NCBI GenBank assembly: GCA_022768325.1
Contig: JALEMI010000044.1
Location: 62,001 to 126,000, forward strand
DNA from: Bacteroidales bacterium
GTDB lineage: Bacteria; Bacteroidota; Bacteroidia; Bacteroidales; Marinilabiliaceae
Reading direction: 5' to 3'
Length of the DNA: 64,000 nucleotides
Shown here: in pieces, positions 1 to 8,193 of the stretch
Layout of the letters: each line of letters opens with the position of its first letter
Numbering within the stretch: the stretch's first letter is position 1
Made by a program: the position numbers and the translations under genes
The notes under the pieces: model-generated
What the model saw: the letters and a program-made list of their open reading frames with translations, nothing else
Told to the model about the DNA's origin: nothing
The model's database searches: none

Positions 1-1
1 G

Positions 2-322
2 CCCGATGACGCTCAGCGGGCGAAGGCATTGGAGTGGATGCGGGCGTTCCACTGCGAGGAGCTGGCGGAGCGGTCGTTCTTGAAGGTGTCGTATGGCGAG
101 CAGCGGATAGTGATGCTGACGCGCGTATTCGTGAAGCGGCCATGCCTCGTGATATTGGACGAGCCGTTGCATGGGCTTGACGCGGGTAAGAAGCACCTGG
201 CGAAGCTGATGATAGAGAGCTATTGCGCGGACCCGAGGGTGACGTTGGTGTACGTGACACACTACGTGGAGGAGATACCCGACGAGGTGGAGAAGCGTTT
301 GACGCTCGTCAAGAAGCAGTAA
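2..322 (+). CDS. ABC transporter ATP-binding protein, C-terminal fragment (cut by window edge)
   Basis: The frame is open from the first bases of the window, so this is the 3' end of a longer gene. Visible parts are a degenerate ABC signature (VSYGEQR), a Walker B segment (CLVILDEPLHGLD) with the D-loop, and a switch histidine (VYVTHYVEEIP). The LDEPLHGLD form and the ending VTHYVEEIP resemble ModF/PhrA-type double-cassette ATPases, which are cytoplasmic. The substrate cannot be inferred from this fragment. The next gene starts 32 bases downstream on the same strand, so they may be cotranscribed. Confidence 0.8.
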   Translation, partial: PDDAQRAKALEWMRAFHCEELAERSFLKVSYGEQRIVMLTRVFVKRPCLVILDEPLHGLDAGKKHLAKLMIESYCADPRVTLVYVTHYVEEIPDEVEKRLTLVKKQ

Positions 323-354
323 CGGATTAAATTACAGATAAAACGATTGAGACC

Positions 355-1086
355 ATGGGAACGATGGGGATAATCAACTTGGTGATAGTAAACATAATCA
401 TCTGGGTCGCGCTGAGTTATTTTTGGAGTTTTTGGACACACAGGTTGTTCAAGCCGTGGCTATGGCTTGAGCTGAAGAAGCGTGGACTGATTTCGAAGAG
501 CGTGGAGCGGCGTGAGCGTGGATATAAGGACAGGGCTCGCTATTACTCGATATTCTTCGCCATGGAGCAGGTGGAGCGGCAGGAGGTGTCGGGTAGCTTC
601 GTGATGGCGGGGGTTGAGGATTCGGACCTTGTGGGTCTGCTTAGGGGTCAGTGTCCCGAGAGGGAGATGTGGGTGATGGGTCCGATGGCGGCTACGGAGG
701 TGGAGATTGAGCACGAGAATTGCCAGGGCGTGGTGTCGAGCGAGAAGGTGAGCATAGACTTTGCCCCGGAGGCGGAGGTGCGGAGGATCATGCCCGCGGG
801 GGAGAAGAACCACGTGATGGTGGGGAGCGTAGGGGAGAGGATTGCGGAGGTTGAGGGGTCTGTGGCGTTGGCTCTTATTGACTGCGTGGAGTATGAGGTT
901 GTGCTGAGGGTTCTTAGGAAGGTATATCCGCTGATGTCGGCTGGGGGGATAATAATAGTCCACAGCTACAATCACAGTTGGGAGGGTGTGAAGCGAGCTG
1001 TGGACCAGTTTGTTGCGGGGATACCGGAGGGTGTGTTGCCTTTGCCGGATATGTATGGGAGTGTGGGGATTGTTAGGGGGAGTTAG
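355..1086 (+). CDS. Membrane-anchored protein with TylF/macrocin O-methyltransferase-like C-terminus
   Basis: The 243-residue product begins with one hydrophobic segment (about residues 5-26, rich in I, V, W) and a basic stretch, which suggests an N-terminal membrane anchor. The C-terminal 80 residues have the TylF-like pattern: an acidic motif (ALIDCVEYE), then VYPLMSAGGIIIVHSYN, then KRAVDQF. In TylF enzymes this region carries the metal-binding DD motif, which here reads HSYN, so metal-dependent O-methyl transfer is doubtful. The usual glycine-rich SAM motif is not obvious in the middle region. It overlaps the convergent pyruvyl-transferase gene by 4 bases at the stop codons. It could be a degenerate methyltransferase or a structural relative. 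Confidence 0.55.
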   Translation: MGTMGIINLVIVNIIIWVALSYFWSFWTHRLFKPWLWLELKKRGLISKSVERRERGYKDRARYYSIFFAMEQVERQEVSGSFVMAGVEDSDLVGLLRGQCPEREMWVMGPMAATEVEIEHENCQGVVSSEKVSIDFAPEAEVRRIMPAGEKNHVMVGSVGERIAEVEGSVALALIDCVEYEVVLRVLRKVYPLMSAGGIIIVHSYNHSWEGVKRAVDQFVAGIPEGVLPLPDMYGSVGIVRGS

Positions 1087-2216
1087 AGGGCTTCGGAGCC
1101 GTAAATGCCTTTGTTGAGGATTCCCATTGAGAACTCGCGAAGCTCTTCAAGACGGCGGTTTACTCGGTCGTAGTCGATGGGGGTGTTGAGCAATGCCGTT
1201 ACATCCGCAGACTCGTCGACTAAGCGGTCCATCAGATCGAGGGACTTCAGGAGGGAGGTAAAGCGCGCGTTGCCTCGGCCGGCATTGTAGATTGCTACAA
1301 AGGGCTTGTTGAACATGATGGCGAAGCAGGTGCCGTGGAATGAGTCGGTAAAGACGAAGTCGCAATTGGCGAAGTGTCCGACCCACTCGTTGGGGGAGAT
1401 GAAGACAGCTTTCTCGTCGGTCTTTTCGCTGAAATAGTCCGACGCTTGCATTTGCAGAGTTTGGCAGACGGTGTCGAGCATCTTCTGCTTGTTCGGGTTC
1501 TCGTCAAGGACGTAGGAGAAGACTCCCCCTTTGATTTCCAGGTCTTTGAACAATGGTCTGAAGACATCGGGTCCAGCGAGGAGCGTAGGGTCGAGGACGT
1601 GGAATGCCTCCTTGTGGAGGTATTGGCGGCACAGGTCGACACCACTGTCTTCGCGTGTTGAGACGATTGAGAACTCTTGGATGAGCTGGGCGCATCGTTC
1701 CGTTTCTTCTGGAGTGAGTTCCCAATGGTCTACGCCGAATGATGCGGCATAGGCTACTTTGCGGGTTTTGTTCTTGTCGGCAAAGTCGAGGAATGAGTTG
1801 TAGATGTTTGGGGCGTAGGCGCGTCGCCATACTTGATCTGAGCCTGTTATGCAGACTTGAGGTTTGAAGTCGTTGTAGAATTTTTTTAGCTCAGCGGTAG
1901 AATGGAAAACGGGGAGGGCGTTGGGGAAGTGGGTTTGGTAGAAGGAGGAGTAGTTGTAAACGCGGTCTCGTCGCTTCTCTTGCTTCTTAAGCCCAAGCCT
2001 AATTAGGATGGGCATAAGGAACCACTTGATTACTCCCTTAATTTTTCTTTTAGCCCTAACTTTACTTTTAGCCCTAACTTTAAGAGGAGCAACATAGAAA
2101 CGGGTGGAGACTAAGACCTTATGCCCCTGTTTTTCAAGGACTTTGGAGAGGGCGAAGCTTTGGAGGATGCCGCCGTAGTTAGTGTGGAAGGGTAGGGTAT
2201 AGATGGTGATGTTCAT
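1083..2216 (-). CDS. Polysaccharide pyruvyl transferase family protein
   Basis: The 377-residue protein starts MNITIYTLPFHTNYGGILQS, the N-terminal signature of the polysaccharide pyruvyl transferase (WcaK/CsaB) family. It continues with CITGSDQVWRR and FTDSFHGTCFAIMFNKPFV, the GSDQ and SFHG motifs of this family. These enzymes transfer a pyruvyl ketal from phosphoenolpyruvate to a sugar in surface glycans. It is the last gene of the leftward polysaccharide operon. An in-frame tandem duplication of 18 bases (2047-2082) encodes a repeated basic KVRAKS segment near residues 46-58. The acceptor sugar is unknown. Confidence 0.85.
   Translation of the reverse strand: MNITIYTLPFHTNYGGILQSFALSKVLEKQGHKVLVSTRFYVAPLKVRAKSKVRAKRKIKGVIKWFLMPILIRLGLKKQEKRRDRVYNYSSFYQTHFPNALPVFHSTAELKKFYNDFKPQVCITGSDQVWRRAYAPNIYNSFLDFADKNKTRKVAYAASFGVDHWELTPEETERCAQLIQEFSIVSTREDSGVDLCRQYLHKEAFHVLDPTLLAGPDVFRPLFKDLEIKGGVFSYVLDENPNKQKMLDTVCQTLQMQASDYFSEKTDEKAVFISPNEWVGHFANCDFVFTDSFHGTCFAIMFNKPFVAIYNAGRGNARFTSLLKSLDLMDRLVDESADVTALLNTPIDYDRVNRRLEELREFSMGILNKGIYGSEAL
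2047..2082 (-). repeat. 18-bp in-frame tandem duplication
   Basis: Two identical 18-base copies (2047-2064 and 2065-2082) lie inside the pyruvyl-transferase gene and add one copy of a six-residue basic segment. The unit length is a multiple of three, so copy-number change keeps the frame. Confidence 0.8.
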
Positions 2217-2261
2217 GGGAGGGGGAAGTTGGAGGAAGAGGGTAAATATCAGAAACTATCA

Positions 2262-4043
2262 CTATCCTTTCAAGAAATCACGCGCCGCACGGATGCGATT
2301 ATCACCAAGTGTTTGACGAACAGCATCTTTCGCTGCGGATTTGAGCGAAGCGAAAATGCCTGAGACTCCATGCTCGCCGACAAAATTTAGCATTAGCTCA
2401 AGGGCATTACTCTCATCTTCTGTTTCGGTGAAGACCTCAAAGAGCATTGGACGGTCAGCAGGCATTGGCGAAAGGAAGCGCTCGACGGCGGAGAGAAAAG
2501 ATTCTTTGTCTTTTGCCGTCAAATATTCAAAGCCAAGATTCTCTGAGAAATTTTTGACTAACAAGTATGATTTATTTCCATAATGACGAGCAGCAGCAAC
2601 ATAATCTTCTGCGTGTTCGCCAAGGGGATAACAGGGGTGGGCATAATTACGGAACTCGTTACCCTTACCGTTGTTCACCAAGAGAATACGGACGTTGTTG
2701 CCCATATGCCGGTTGCCTATGACATTCATATCATAGAAGAAGGCCAAGTCACCAAAAACTCCTACGAAGAGCTTATCGGGATGAGCAAAAGACGCTCCAA
2801 TCATGGAAGAGACACCTCCGTCAATGCCGAAGCCACCGACATTACACTTGGCATGTACACCATCGGGGAGTCGGAAAAAATTGTATGATCTGAGACTATG
2901 GTATATACCCATGTGAAATTCACAACCGGCGGGCAATTTGGAATGCATCACCTGCGCCATCCAAATATTGCTAAATGGCAAATCTGGGATTTTGATTGTC
3001 AGAGCGTCAATCTCAGCATTTAGGGCATCAAGGTATTCAGTATGCCGTATATCGTCATTAGAATATTTGAGGAAGAATTCTTCCTCTGGCATCATAAACA
3101 CCCTACGTAATTTCCCCCATGTGTCACGAAGACAACCATCAGGGCTGACTCGCCAAACGTGGTTGAACTCTGGGAAGAATTGATTACCGCTTACTTCTCC
3201 AATATGAATGAGCAAGTTTACTTTCCGCAACTCTGAATTCCATTTTCGTTGACCAGCACTTAACTGATAGTGCACCTCGTATTTTCCGCGGTAGCCGCTT
3301 GTATGATCGCAGAACACAACGGCATCATGAGTGGCACAAAACCTGTCGATGGCCCATACCTGTTCCTCAGAGAAATTTTGATGCGCACCGACAAAAACGG
3401 CAACTCGGCCCTCATTAGGCAAAGCCGGCAACTCGTCAAACACAGTATGGCGAAAAATTGCGTGGGCAGACGGTAAATGCTTCACAGAAAAATTTCTGCT
3501 GTAACGAGTGTACATATTCATGTGGGCAGGCCCCCCCCCGTTCAGACTAAGGGCAAGAATCGCCTTATTTGCCTCGATTTCACAGTATCGCTCATCATCA
3601 GAATCTTTCACCGTAGGGATAGTGACAGACTCAACAGAGATATCGTTAGGTACATTACGACGATCTATTTGCTGATCAACAAGATGGCCAACACGATGGT
3701 TGCCACGGGTTGAAGTAATAGCCAACACGGGGAGCTTACGATAGAAAGCCTCAGTTAGACCTGGCATATAGTTGCGCGATGCCGTAGCTCCAGTGCAGCT
3801 AAGAACGACCGGGTCGCCTGTTTCTGCGGCCATTCCACAGGCCAAATAGGCCGCAGAACGCTCATCTACAGAAGACCAAAGCTTAAACCACGGATCGTTC
3901 TGAACACTGACAACAAACGTCATATTGGTCGTGCCTGGCGAGGCAATGACCCTACGTATTCCGTGAGCTTTAAGTAGCGCAATAACTATTTGAACATTTC
4001 GTTCGTCTGTATAGTGCAGTTCTTGATTCATGTTTATTTCCAA
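2262..4043 (-). CDS. MenD-like thiamine pyrophosphate-dependent enzyme of polysaccharide locus
   Basis: The 593-residue protein has the two-domain TPP-enzyme layout. The N-terminal Pyr domain has VIASPGTTN (compare MenD SPGSRS), the conserved cofactor-activating glutamate in SSVDERSAAY, and SCTGATASRNY. The C-terminal PP domain has GVFGDLAFFYDMN...VNNGKGNEF, the GD...NN motif that binds TPP and a metal. It lies between an SDR gene (overlap 10 bases) and a pyruvyl transferase, so menaquinone synthesis is unlikely. Making or modifying a keto-sugar or acyl precursor of a surface glycan is more plausible. The codons near residue 170 form a run of nine G (plus-strand C run 3531-3539) encoding Gly-Gly-Gly. 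The frame is intact here. Confidence 0.75.
   Translation of the reverse strand: MEINMNQELHYTDERNVQIVIALLKAHGIRRVIASPGTTNMTFVVSVQNDPWFKLWSSVDERSAAYLACGMAAETGDPVVLSCTGATASRNYMPGLTEAFYRKLPVLAITSTRGNHRVGHLVDQQIDRRNVPNDISVESVTIPTVKDSDDERYCEIEANKAILALSLNGGGPAHMNMYTRYSRNFSVKHLPSAHAIFRHTVFDELPALPNEGRVAVFVGAHQNFSEEQVWAIDRFCATHDAVVFCDHTSGYRGKYEVHYQLSAGQRKWNSELRKVNLLIHIGEVSGNQFFPEFNHVWRVSPDGCLRDTWGKLRRVFMMPEEEFFLKYSNDDIRHTEYLDALNAEIDALTIKIPDLPFSNIWMAQVMHSKLPAGCEFHMGIYHSLRSYNFFRLPDGVHAKCNVGGFGIDGGVSSMIGASFAHPDKLFVGVFGDLAFFYDMNVIGNRHMGNNVRILLVNNGKGNEFRNYAHPCYPLGEHAEDYVAAARHYGNKSYLLVKNFSENLGFEYLTAKDKESFLSAVERFLSPMPADRPMLFEVFTETEDESNALELMLNFVGEHGVSGIFASLKSAAKDAVRQTLGDNRIRAARDFLKG
3531..3539 (-). repeat. Nine-G homopolymer inside the TPP-enzyme gene
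   Basis: A run of nine G on the coding strand encodes three glycines in the TPP enzyme. A one-base length change would frameshift the gene, as in phase-variable surface loci. In this sequence the frame is open. Confidence 0.8.
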
Positions 4044-4864
4044 CGAGCGTTAATAGTTTGAGCGTTATTACATGTAATGATTTGACCAGAGACACAACCT
4101 GAAGCATCCGACAGGAGGAAACAAGCCATCTCAGCTACTTCGTCAGGAAGATAAAAACGCCCTGTTGCGTAATCTCCCGAGTAGAGACTTCCGTCAGATT
4201 TTATTCCCGTCATATCAGAAGCCGTTATTCCAGGAGCTACTGCATTTACTCGTATTCCTTCTTTTCGGAAAAGATACGCAAGACCTTGCACCATACTATT
4301 TACGGCGGCTTTGGAGAAACCATATGGACGGAAATCCATAGTGTCTCCCGTTTCTGACGAAGTAAAAAGGACAACAGCTTTGTCGGGTCTCGTTCTTACT
4401 AATTTTACGAACTCCTGGGTCAGGAAAAAACTTCCTTTGAGGTTTGTATCTATTTGTGCGTCAAACGTCTCAGGAGTAACGTCAAAGAAAGTCTGTTCGT
4501 GGAGAGATACACCAGCATTGTTAACGATTGCATTAACTCCTCCTAGCATGGCATCTGCTTCTCTCATAAAATCTGCGAATGCTGCAGGCTTAGAAACATC
4601 AAGACAAAGATACTTGCATTTCAGTCTTTCCGCAGTATCCTTAACGCTTTTCTCGGATCTACCCGCAATTAGCACGTCAGCCCCCTCTGCGACAAACTTC
4701 TCTGCCATTGAGGCTCCTAGACCACGACCACCTCCTGTTATGATAATTCTTTTGCCGGATAATCGTTTGTTGGGTTGAAGATAGTTCACCTGAGCGAAAA
4801 CAGGCTTGGGTTCTCCGTGCAAAATTACGGACAAGATATGCAGTATCGACTTCTTTAAAGACAT
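4034..4864 (-). CDS. SDR family oxidoreductase of polysaccharide locus
   Basis: The 276-residue protein has the short-chain dehydrogenase pattern: cofactor-binding TGGGRGLGASMAEKF, the structural motif VNNAGVS, a catalytic serine in LFTSSETGD and the YGFSK active site (YxxxK). About 30 extra residues precede the Rossmann fold. Its 3' end overlaps the TPP-enzyme gene by 10 bases, which implies translational coupling and probably consecutive steps on one substrate. It is AT-richer than the chromosomal neighbours. Substrate and NAD/NADP preference cannot be read with certainty. Confidence 0.85.
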   Translation of the reverse strand: MSLKKSILHILSVILHGEPKPVFAQVNYLQPNKRLSGKRIIITGGGRGLGASMAEKFVAEGADVLIAGRSEKSVKDTAERLKCKYLCLDVSKPAAFADFMREADAMLGGVNAIVNNAGVSLHEQTFFDVTPETFDAQIDTNLKGSFFLTQEFVKLVRTRPDKAVVLFTSSETGDTMDFRPYGFSKAAVNSMVQGLAYLFRKEGIRVNAVAPGITASDMTGIKSDGSLYSGDYATGRFYLPDEVAEMACFLLSDASGCVSGQIITCNNAQTINARWK

Positions 4865-4947
4865 TTAAGCTATTAGATTAAAACAGAGTTACCCGAACTT
4901 TAGACTACAGAAAATATGAATATGACTTGCCTAAGCCGCAACTCGTC

Positions 4948-6483
4948 TCAACGCCGAAACTTACCTATCAATTTTTCTTTTTGGCTGAGAACCAACTGCT
5001 TCTCCTGCGGAGAGAGACCGATAGAGTATGCGGCAAGAGCAGTAGAAGCAAAGGAGACAACAACAGTCAAACCCACCCTGAATATTGAGGGCTCTATAAA
5101 GAAAATAATCGCAAAGGGAAGAATTGAGGCGAGAAAAACTACTGCTAAGCAACGGAGAACAACATGACAGGCATAAAAAGCCACATCGAGACCCACCATC
5201 TTGCGAAGCATGAGAGCGCGAGAAGCGAGCTGGACGACAAAGATAGAGGCTTGAACAAGATAAGAAACATAGACGGGAAACCCAAGTCGGTACAGTAACC
5301 ACACTATGGGGAAAATAAACAAAGATTGGCCGCCTACAACAAGATTGTATTCTCGGATATCACCCGTCGCAAGAGCAGCCGTTATTAAAGTGTGAGACAA
5401 GGCGTACACTAACGAACAAACATTCGCTAACCTAAAAAAGAGTACAGCATAGTCTGGGACTTGCACAAGCCATATCCCGAGAATTGTCTCTGCCTCAAAA
5501 AGTACAGGGAGCGAGACGAGTAGCATCAGCATGAACGATAGTTTGGAACCGGAATAGACAAGCTGAAGCATCCGATGGTTGTTCCCCTGGGCGTATTCTT
5601 TTGTAATCTGGGGGTTAAGGGCAGTAGTAAAACTGGACGAGAACTGCCCTACAGCCGTCTCTATTTGCCCAGCAACACCTCTCGCCGCATTAAAAGCTAC
5701 ACCATAAAACATGTTTACAAGGACATTTACTCCTTGAGACATAAGTACACTGCTAACACAACCGAAAGAATTGTAGCCTGCAAAGCTGAGCATCTTGCCC
5801 ATTAGTTCCTTGTCTACCACGAAACGGAAATGCGACTCGGGGAAATGGCGAGAACAATAAGCACCCTGAATAAGACGATCAACGAGACCTAACAAAGCTA
5901 AAAGGGCGGCATAATAAATAAGTTTATCAATGGGAACTAACGCAATAGCGAGGGCAACCAAAAGTCTTGCTATTGCCATAGCAATGCTTATAACAGCAAA
6001 GAAAGAGAACTTCTCATGAGCTGTTATGACTGCAGAGTAAGGGATGCTTACAAGTCCAAGGATAAACGAGACAATCGAGCACTGGTAGACTACATGCGCT
6101 GCAACAATGCGATCTGGCGGTATAACAAGCTGGGTATTTACGAACCAAAGGCCGACCGTCTCGCAAAGTACAAGAATTATAGCAGATAGAATAAACTGGA
6201 TAGTGACTGCAGTTGAGAAAACTCTCTTTAGGGATTCAGCATCTCCACGGCCAAGCTCGAATGTCAAAAAACGACTAATTGCAGCTGCAAGAGAGCCACT
6301 TATCATTGAGAACATGCCGACAAATCCACCAACCACATTATAAACACCAAAATCTTCTACTCCTAATGCAGCAAGGGTGACTCGGCTGGTGTACAAACCA
6401 ACAAGCATATTGAACGCCATCCTGACGTATAAAAGGATGGTGTTCTTCGCAATACGTTTATTGTTTGCTGATGTTGAAGACAC
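4948..6483 (-). CDS. Wzx-type polysaccharide flippase (MATE/MOP superfamily)
   Basis: The 511-residue protein is hydrophobic throughout, with about 12-14 membrane segments. Its N-terminus (NTILLYVRMAFNMLVGLYTSR, then LGVEDFGVYNVVGGFVG) is typical of O-antigen and capsule flippases, which move lipid-linked oligosaccharide units across the inner membrane. The start is GTG at 6483; an in-frame stop lies a few codons upstream and no ATG intervenes. It is the first gene of the leftward operon and sits about 36 bases downstream of the predicted transcription start. Only part of the assembly pathway is in the window: there is no polymerase or glycosyltransferase. Confidence 0.85.
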   Translation of the reverse strand: MSSTSANNKRIAKNTILLYVRMAFNMLVGLYTSRVTLAALGVEDFGVYNVVGGFVGMFSMISGSLAAAISRFLTFELGRGDAESLKRVFSTAVTIQFILSAIILVLCETVGLWFVNTQLVIPPDRIVAAHVVYQCSIVSFILGLVSIPYSAVITAHEKFSFFAVISIAMAIARLLVALAIALVPIDKLIYYAALLALLGLVDRLIQGAYCSRHFPESHFRFVVDKELMGKMLSFAGYNSFGCVSSVLMSQGVNVLVNMFYGVAFNAARGVAGQIETAVGQFSSSFTTALNPQITKEYAQGNNHRMLQLVYSGSKLSFMLMLLVSLPVLFEAETILGIWLVQVPDYAVLFFRLANVCSLVYALSHTLITAALATGDIREYNLVVGGQSLFIFPIVWLLYRLGFPVYVSYLVQASIFVVQLASRALMLRKMVGLDVAFYACHVVLRCLAVVFLASILPFAIIFFIEPSIFRVGLTVVVSFASTALAAYSIGLSPQEKQLVLSQKEKLIGKFRR

Positions 6484-6525
6484 TTGGTGTTGACGTTCTC
6501 TGAGGTGTAAATTCTAATGGGCTTG

Positions 6526-6556
6526 CAAAGGTAGGGATTTTCGACTGATTGACAAT
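6526..6556 (-). promoter_or_regulatory. Bacteroidetes-type promoter of the polysaccharide operon
   Basis: On the minus strand a perfect TACCTTTG (TAnnTTTG -7 box) occupies 6526-6533, with an ATTG -33 element near 6553-6556 at about 19 bases spacing. It points at the flippase gene. Confidence 0.65.
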
Positions 6557-6636
6557 GCACTCACTCGACGCCCCTAACCTGTCGAACCACAATGCGCATG
6601 TCTTGATGATGCGGAGGACTCAGGGGTTTATTGGTT

Positions 6637-7564
6637 TCACGCGTTGGCGGACTGGACTTTAGTGGGGCTATGCACTTTCTCGATGAGGCAGTCGTGGTGT
6701 TTTGTTTTCTTGTCGTAGGTGATGCCAACCAAGACTACGTTGCCTTCGTATCGGCTTAGGGCATCCACATATTTCCGGCTCTTTATCTGTTGGATGGCGG
6801 TGGCAGCCTCCTTGTCGTATTTGAGTTCGAGAACGACTGCAGGAGCTTCCGCATTGGAGCGGGGAACCAAAACAATATCAGCGAACCCTTTCCCTGCTGG
6901 CAGCCCGCTGATTATATGGTACTTTGAACGCGCCGAGTAGAACGCAAGGGAGAGTACACACGCCAACGAGTTCTCGTCATTATACCGCAACAGGCTCGTA
7001 TTCGTACTATGAACCATATCCACACATTTTGCCACTTCCTCAGATTTCCCTTCAAGAACACACGTGAGCAGATAGTCCGATTGATTCAGGGCATCGTTCA
7101 CTTCGGTCCACCCCACCTGTTTGGTCGACAATTTTCACCAATAAGTCCATCAGGTCGTCATTGCCCGTCATTGTTACGGGTCCGTACAAGTTGAGCAGCT
7201 CCTCGCAGATGTCGTGATTAATATGGCGAACCAACAACTCGTCATTGCCACCATACTTCGTCAAGAAATCTGTCATGTCGAGATAGATAACCCTATGACA
7301 ATTAAGATGTTCGAGAAAGTCGTCGCATCGGCTGATGGAGAGGCCATTGAATAAAGACTTTGAGTCGCAGGACTGGTCGTAGTACGCGTTGAGCATCTTG
7401 ACAGCCACGGACTTGCCGAACCTACGGGCGCGCGTCACGCAAAGGAAACGGTTTTCGGTGTCCATCACCAAGTTGACCTCCTCAATGAGCATGGTCTTGT
7501 CCACAAACTTGGAGTTGCAGACTGAGGCGAAGCCGTCGTTTCCTTTGTTGATGTATCGTCCCAT
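6637..7564 (-). pseudogene. AAA-ATPase-like / PD-(D/E)XK nuclease-domain protein, internally deleted and frameshifted
   Basis: Two overlapping frames match opposite ends of one known family (AAA-ATPase-like plus PDDEXK_9, usually over 500 residues). The upstream part (7564 to about 7120) has the family N-terminus MGRYINKGNDGF and CVTRARRFGKS, a Walker A-like region. The downstream part (about 7131-6637) has the C-terminal nuclease-like fold with GFADIVLVP and VVLELKYDK. Walker B and some 200-250 middle residues are missing, and the halves join out of frame around 7110-7130. It is almost certainly non-functional. It follows the last gene of the chemosensory operon across a 12-base G/C homopolymer. 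Confidence 0.8.
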
Positions 7565-7572
7565 GCGTGCAA

Positions 7573-7584
7573 GGGGGGGGGGGG
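7573..7584. repeat. 12-base G homopolymer (C on the minus strand)
   Basis: A run of 12 G followed by A and four more G lies between the stop of siaB (7596) and the start of the AAA-ATPase remnant (7564). It changes no intact coding frame here. Length may be unstable in vivo or in sequencing. Confidence 0.85.
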
Positions 7585-7595
7585 AGGGGCTGCGA

Positions 7596-8177
7596 CTACT
7601 TGCGGACCACCGTGCAGATGGTCATGAAGAAGTGGAAGCCGGGGAGCTCGTCGACGAGGTCGAGGAAGCGGTAGTCGATTTTTTGGCCGGACTTTTTGGC
7701 GACGTCGATGAAGCCGAGGCCGGCGCCACCGCTTTCGGATATTGTGCCTTGCGTGATTTGCTGTTTGTATGCCGCGGAGAGTTGCTGGCGGTCCATGGCG
7801 TTGATGGCGTCGATGCGCTCTTGGAGGGTGGGGACTTTCTCGGACCGGACGAGATTGCCCGTGACGATGGAGTAGGCCTCGTCGCTATGGCTGATAATGA
7901 TTATTCCTCTGCGAATTTCGTCGGGGTCGTCAGTGATGCGGTCGGCGTGGCGGCTTATGTTTTGCATCGTCTCGACCATGACGTTGAAGACCTTGCGCTG
8001 CACGGGGCTTTGCTCGGCGTGGCGCAGGAGGTTCTCCTCGGTCATTATGGTGAAATTGCGCGTTACTTCGCTTGTGACGCCGCCGACGTAGACGAGGTTG
8101 ATCTCTTTTGTCGGCAGTTCCTGATAGAGTTTGTACGCGTATTCGAGGAAACGGTTGCTGGAGAAGGAGTTTTCCAT
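7596..8177 (-). CDS. siaB: SiaB-family protein kinase (DUF6272), copy 1
   Basis: The 193-residue protein matches the SiaB family: GHKL-fold kinases that phosphorylate the SiaC-type regulator. Key motifs are the N-box (NVMVETMQNISRHAD) and the glycine motif SGGAGLGFIDVAKKSG. It is the last gene of the leftward chemosensory operon, 16 bases after the SpoIIE phosphatase, as in SiaA-SiaB pairs. A second copy with the same motifs starts at 32596 next to siaC. In Pseudomonas aeruginosa the kinase and phosphatase set SiaC phosphorylation and so diguanylate cyclase activity. No cyclase is seen here, so the downstream effect must differ. Confidence 0.85.
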   Translation of the reverse strand: MENSFSSNRFLEYAYKLYQELPTKEINLVYVGGVTSEVTRNFTIMTEENLLRHAEQSPVQRKVFNVMVETMQNISRHADRITDDPDEIRRGIIIISHSDEAYSIVTGNLVRSEKVPTLQERIDAINAMDRQQLSAAYKQQITQGTISESGGAGLGFIDVAKKSGQKIDYRFLDLVDELPGFHFFMTICTVVRK

Positions 8178-8193
8178 AGCCTACGAGGGGTGA

